Position numbers and translations under genes: made by a program
The notes under the pieces: model-generated
The model's input: only the letters and a program-made list of their open reading frames with translations
Databases searched by the model: none
Told to the model about the DNA's origin: nothing
Shown: positions 59,357 through 64,000 of the stretch, one piece after another
How the letters are laid out: every line of letters starts with the position of its first letter
Position numbering within the stretch: position 1 is the stretch's first letter
Source of the DNA: Schistocerca nitens
Lineage: Eukaryota > Arthropoda > Insecta > Orthoptera > Acrididae
Length of the DNA: 64,000 bases
Direction: 5' to 3'
Assembly: GCF_023898315.1 (NCBI RefSeq)
Contig: NC_064619.1
Span: 346,032,650-346,096,649, forward strand

Positions 59357-60639
59357 ATTTAGAGGACAAGTTCAGGGAGGTGGAGGGCTTGTCCAAAATG
59401 AGATCTGGGTGAGTCTTGATCAAAACAGCATCCTAAGCCCAGTCACGGGAATTACTTGCTTGTAACAATCTGGAGGATGTTTCTGTAAGCATCACGCCCC
59501 ATAACAGCTTAAATATGGTCCTGGGTATCATATTTCACAGAGACCTTTTTCAGTCCGATGTTGAGCTGCGTGCCAACTTAGAGCAGTAACGTGTACATTT
59601 TGTCTGGCATATTCACCAGGGTCCGAAGGATAATCAGGTTGCCACCGATGTTTATCTTGGCCTTTGAGGGTGATACATTGCCCGAGAAGGTCAAGGTAAT
59701 GGTCTACCGGTGTGATGTGAATCCCTATATCCCTCCCCCGATGTGATGCTTTAAGTGCTGTAAGTTCAGCCATATGTCTTCCCGCTGTACTTCCAGCATC
59801 ACATGCCAAGATTGCGGATGCCCATCACATCCCAATACTCCATGTGCCCCGTCTCCCGTCTGTGTCAACTGCGGAGAGCACCATTCGCCTTGCTCGCCTG
59901 ACTCCAGGATTCTCCATCCTGAAAGAAAGGAAAATCATGGAGTACAAGACTCTGGACAGACTGACCTACACTGAGGCTTACAGAAAATTTGAATGCCTCT
60001 ATCCTGTGCATATGACGTCTTACGCCGCCGCTGCAACAGTTCTGGCACCATCAGCTCTGCCAACCCAGGTCATGTCTCAGAGCCGGAAGACTACACCTGC
60101 CCCCTTGATGGTGGGGGGAATATCCCTCCCTATTGCTCCCACACCACCTACTTTGGGAGCAACAACCCCTCCAACCACCAGGGACATCCGTCCCCATTTC
60201 TAAGCAGGAGAACCATATGTCTTCTTCGGCTTCTCTTGCTAGGAAGGGGTCAATTGGGCCACTCCCTTCCCAGGTTTCTTTTAGTGGGAAAGACGACACC
60301 CACCAGTGGCTGAAGAGCCCAAAAGCAGCTGGTCGTAGGGCTTCACATTCGTCCTCAGTTCTGGAGAATGAACCAGTGAAGTCCTCCCAGCCAGGGAAAC
60401 CCAAGGAGCAGCGAGAGAAATTCAAAAAGAAAATCCCTAAGACCAAAGAAATTGCAATGGCACCCACACCACCGCTACCCACAAGCTCTGCGGCTGAGGA
60501 TGGGGTGGAGATTTTGGTGTCCGCTAAGGACCTAGATCTCGGCAGACCCTCCGAAACAATGGATATAGACTGCTCAGGCAATAAATTGGTGGCAGCAGGT
60601 GACTCTGGGCGTAAACTGCCTCATTGAATGTTCCATGAC

Positions 60640-63563
60640 TTCCCAGTCTCACCACGTCATCCTCCAGTGGAATTGCAGCAGTTTTTCCCACTGCCTGGCT
60701 GAGCTACGGCAACTGTTAAGCTTTACACCTGCTATCTGCATTGCCCTCCAGGAAACCTAGTTCCCAGCAATGTGGACCCCTGCCCTCCATGGTTATAAGG
60801 GATATTACAGCAACCATAGCGACAAACGAGTGTCAGGTGGAGTTTGCGTTTATGTCCTAAGCTCAGTCTGTAGTGAACATGTGCCCCCTTCAAACCCCTC
60901 TTGAAGCTGTGGCTGTCAGAATAAGGACGACACAGGAAATAACTGTCTGCAATGTATATCTTCCTCCAGATGGAGCAGTACCCCTGAATGTATTAGCTGC
61001 AATGATTGATAAACTCCCCAGACCTTTCCCACTTCTGGGAGATTCTAATGCCCATAACCCCTTGTGGGGCAGTACCATGCTTACTGGCCGAGGTAGAGAT
61101 GTCGAAACTTTACTGTTGCAATTCGACCTCTGCCTCTTAAATCCTGGGGCTACCACACAATTCAGTGTGGCTCATGGTAGTTACTCGGCCATTGATTTAT
61201 CAATTTGCAGCCCAGGACTTCTCCCATCTATCGACTGGAGAGCACGTGACGACCTGTGTGGTAGTGACCACTTCCCCATCTTCCTGTCACTGCCTCAGCA
61301 TCAGGCACACTGACACCTGCCCAGATGGGCTTTGAACAAGGTGGACTGGGGAACTTTCACCTCTCCTGTCACCGCTAAATCTCCCTAACATGGTAACATC
61401 GATGTGATGGTTGAGCAGGTGTCTAGCACAATTGTTTCTGCTGCAGAAAATGTGATCCCTCGCTCTTTAGGGTGCCTAAGGAGTAAGGCAGTCCCTTGGT
61501 GGTCGCCGGAAGTCACTGAAGCAATTGAGGAGCGTTGGCAAGCTCTACAGTGGCATAAGCGGCACCCTTCCCTGGAGCACCTCATAGCCTTTAAACGGCT
61601 CCATGCCCGTGTTCACTATCTTATCATACAATGGAAGGAGGAGTGTTGGGAGAGATACATCTCTACCATTGGGTGCACACGTCACCTTCCCAAGTCTGGG
61701 CAAAGATCAAACGTCTTTTCGGGTACCAGGCCCCAACAGCTGTCCCCGGTGTTACCATAAATGGTGAGTTATGTACCGACGCAAACGTGATTGCCGAGCA
61801 CTTTGCTCAAGCTTCTGCATCGGAGAATTACCACCCAGCCTTTTTCTCACTCAAATGACAGTAAGAAGGGAATGTCTTCTCATTCACTACACGCTGCAGT
61901 GAATCCTATAACGCCCCATTTACAGAGTTTGAGGTCCTTAGTGGCCTTGCAGATTGCCCCAACACAGCTTCTGGGCCTCATAGCATCCACAGCCAGATGA
62001 TTAAACATCTCTCTGACTACAAGCGACATCTTCTCGTCATCTTCAACCGGATCTGGTGCGATGGCGTCTCCCCATCGGAATGGCAGAACACCACCATCAT
62101 TCTGTTTCTCAAACCCAGCAAAAACCCACTTGATGTGGATAGCTATTGGCCCATCAGCCTCACCAACATTCTTTGTAAACTGCTGGAATGTATGGTATGT
62201 TGGCGGTTGGGTTGGGTCCTGGAGCCATGCGGCTTGCTGGCTCCATGTCAGGGCAGCTTCCACCAGTGTCGCTCTGCCACTGACAATCTTGTGTCCATTG
62301 AGTCTGCCATCCGAACAGCCTTTTCCAGATGGCAACACCTGATTGCCGTATTTTTTGACTAACGTAAAGCATATGACACGACTTGGTGACATCATATTCT
62401 TGCCAAATTGTGTGAGTGTGGTCTCTGGGGATCACTCCTGATTTTTATCCAAAACTTCCTGTCGCTGCATACTTTTCGTGTCCAAGTTGGTGATTCCCAT
62501 AGTTGCATCCGTATCCAGGAGAATGGAGTCCCGCAGGGCTCTGTATTGAATGTCTCTCTATTCTTAGTGGCCATTAACGGCCTAGCAGCAGCTGTCGGGT
62601 CCTCCGTCTTACAGTCTCTGTATGCAGACGACTTCAGCATTTTGTACTGCTGCTCCAGTACTGTTGTTGCTGAGCAGCGCCGCCAGGGAGCCATCCACAA
62701 GACATAGTCATGGTCTCTAGCCCATGGCTTCCAGTTTTGTAGCCGCAAAGTTGTATGTCATGCACTTCTGTCGGCATCGTACCATTCATCCAGAACCTGC
62801 ACTTTACCTTAATGACAATCCACTCACTGTAGTGGAGACATCACTTCCTAGGAATGGTTTTCAACACTCTATTGACTTGGCTCCCTCATCTTCGTCAGCT
62901 TAAGCAGAAGTGCTGGCAGCACCTCAATGCCCTCTGTTGCCTGAGCAACACCAATTGGGGTGCAGATTGCTGTACGGTGCTGCAGCTCTACAGAACCCTT
63001 GTCCAATCCTGAATTGACTATGGGAGTGTGGTTTATGGTTCAGCAGCGCCTTCTGCATTGCATTTACTCGATCCTGTGGGGTTCGAATCCCTGCCAACGA
63101 ACTTGCTGACGGGTTGGCCAAACAGGCGATGTGGAAACCGCTTCTGGAGATAGGCATCTCCGAAGCTGACCTGTGTTCTGTCTTACACTGCAGTGTTTTC
63201 TGGGTTTGGCAGACGGAAAGGCATAACTGCATGCACAACAAACTGTGTGTCATTAAGGAAACTATGAATGTGTGGAAATCTTCCATGCAGGCCTCTCACA
63301 GGGAATCAGTTGTCCTCTGCCAGCTCCGCATTGGCCATACGTAGCTAATGCATGGTTACCTACTCCGTCACAAGAGCCCACCTCAGTGTCGCTGTGGCTC
63401 CCAAATGACAGTCATCCACCTCTTGCTGGACTGCCCACTTTTAGCCATTCTGTGGCAGACTTTTAACTTTCCCAGCACCCTGCCTTCAGTGTTGGGTGAC
63501 AATGCCTCCACAGCTGCTTCAGTTTTACATTTTATCTGCGAGAGTGGATTTACTTCTATGTAG
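60640..63563 (+). pseudogene. I-clade LINE ORF2: endonuclease, RT, RNase H remnant, zinc tail
   Basis: The endonuclease is readable as AVRIRTTQEITVCNVYLPPD (about 60910), LLGDSNAHNPLWGS (about 61030), AIDLSICSPGLLPSIDWRAR (about 61190) and CGSDHFPIFLSL (about 61257). RT traces: PWWSPEVTEAIEERW (about 61495), FLKPSKNPLDVDSYWPISLT (about 62105), VPQGSVLNVSLFLVAINGL (about 62528) and LYADDFSILY (about 62620), in which the catalytic ADD survives. Between about 63045 and 63065 a deletion joins the post-RT region to the end of RNase H (NELADGLAKQAM at about 63100). A Cys/His tail follows (LLRHKSPPQCRCGSQMTV, then HLLLDCPLLAILW, 63360-63460). Several stops and shifts are present. Confidence 0.78.
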
Positions 63564-63907
63564 GTTTTAGCGCACTTCCTTCATCCCTCTGTGTTCCCCC
63601 CTCTGGTGCTTTTAGGATGGAAGTTTTCATGTGTTGCAGAGTGGCTGGCTTTCCATTTTTATTCTCGTGGTTGGCCAGTCACTGTAATCTGCTTTCATAT
63701 TTTACTCTCTTCTGTTTCTAGCGTCTCTCTGTTGTTTTCTTGTCCTCTTTTGTTCCTTTTAGTGTTTGTTGCCTTCCCTTTGTTCTTGTGGCTTTTTCTT
63801 TCTTTCCGTTTTGTGTTATATGTTTCATCCGTTTTATTCTCACACTTGTGGCATTTTTTTTATTAGGAACAAAGGACCGATGACCTCATAGTTTGGTCCC
63901 TTCTCCT

Positions 63908-64000
63908 GTTCGTGGGAGGATGTATGGGACAGGTCTTGCAACTTGGTCTATTGCAGGGAGATGATTCATGAGGCAAGTGGTTGGTAGTGCGGAGTACGGA
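63908..64000 (-). mobile_element. Penelope-like linker fragment at the window edge, antisense
   Basis: The minus strand from 64000 reads NHLPHESSPCNRPSCKTCPI followed by HPPTN. This is the same Cys/His linker as in the element at 1-1650. It directly follows the I-clade LINE 3' end and continues outside the window. Confidence 0.75.

Larger units (their letters stand above)
56095..60627 (+). pseudogene. I-clade LINE gag-like ORF1, interrupted and frameshifted
   Basis: ORF1 starts MKHSRSSLAGGETPTVSKRS at 56095 and runs to about 56337, where the RTE insertion breaks it. It resumes at 59357. Frames there give VTPHNSL-type sequence, then GPKDNQVATDVYLGL, and three retroviral-type zinc knuckles near 59745-59890 (CFKCCKFSHMSSRC, CQDCGCPSH, CVNCGEHHSP). 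A Pro/Ser-rich, then basic tail follows (KEQREKFKKKIPKTKE near 60400), ending at 60627 after MDIDCSG. Proteins of this kind bind the LINE RNA. Frameshifts near 59690 and 59990-60140 remove the function. Codon use is GC-richer than the host intron. Confidence 0.78.
55473..63906 (+). mobile_element. I-clade LINE, near full length, split by an RTE-like LINE
   Basis: The 5' UTR starts at ggtagcccgcctgcggcggg and runs about 620 bases. gag, endonuclease, RT, an RNase H remnant and a Cys/His C-terminal region follow in order. The 3' end is at aggaccgatgacctcatagt plus ttggtccctt. Without the 3.0-kb insert at 56338-59356 the element is about 5.4 kb. Ends are placed by family resemblance, and no target duplication was confirmed. 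Confidence 0.8.

Noticed and set aside
60051-60581. A 176-codon minus-strand frame
   Set aside because: It is the antisense shadow of the I-clade LINE gag region.
63591-63866. A 91-residue hydrophobic protein near the I-clade LINE end
   Set aside because: It is T-rich 3' UTR of the LINE, and the hydrophobicity is a compositional effect.

Overview
This is eukaryotic, intron- and repeat-rich DNA, most likely from an acridid grasshopper or locust (Schistocerca-type). That assignment is an inference. The same non-LTR element with its TTG-repeat tail, two tRNA-headed SINE families and many Penelope-like fragments fill the window, and these match repeats I associate with orthopteran genomes. The base composition is AT-rich and introns of 4 to over 20 kb separate tiny exons, as expected of a multi-gigabase insect genome.

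The one host gene I can support is a plus-strand NADPH oxidase 5 (Nox5). Five exons (3661-3802, 25369-25750, 35035-35094, 45707-45916, 50040-50243) join with matching splice phases (2/2, 0/0, 0/0, 0/0). They encode about 332 residues of the cytosolic dehydrogenase half: a long serine-rich linker, then the DGPYG and GIGVTPF NADPH-binding region, then the WINRDQ segment. The EF-hand, transmembrane and FAD-barrel exons should lie upstream of the window. The last exon or exons should lie downstream, because I see no C-terminal CGSP-type motif after 50243.

Almost everything else is transposable-element debris in Nox5 introns, often nested. From left to right: a Penelope-like element with RT and GIY-YIG domains (1-2050); a Tc1-like element (about 5340-6420); two antisense Penelope fragments (7097-8610); a CR1-like LINE split by an RTE/BovB-like LINE (8760-14215); an antisense Tc1-like element (14215-15350); a degenerate CR1/Jockey-like LINE (15860-19130); an antisense Gypsy element split by a hAT-like element that itself contains a MITE (19200-22770); an old RTE fragment split by a SINE (24755-25330); a palindromic element (26080-26323); a second SINE (26918-27165); an antisense Penelope fragment (28150-28790); a TIR element with a tRNA-like core (29351-29713); an almost intact R4/Dong-type LINE in an AAT microsatellite (31603-34276); a mariner relic split by a Penelope fragment with inverted flanks (35486-37102); a CR1-like LINE (39400-43110); a LINE fragment split by a SINE (44130-44990); a Penelope fragment split by a large palindrome (47450-48650); two 5'-truncated antisense RTE copies (50739-51931, 53050-53688); an antisense LINE relic (53960-54900); and an I-clade LINE (55473-63906) with a near full-length RTE copy inside its gag region.

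No operons, CRISPR arrays, rRNAs or functional tRNA genes are seen. I found no clear new biological system. The best leads are the hammerhead-ribozyme-like motif recurring in Penelope-type repeats, the foldback insertion with a 12-bp target duplication, and a MITE-like element with an unusually long 15-bp duplication.
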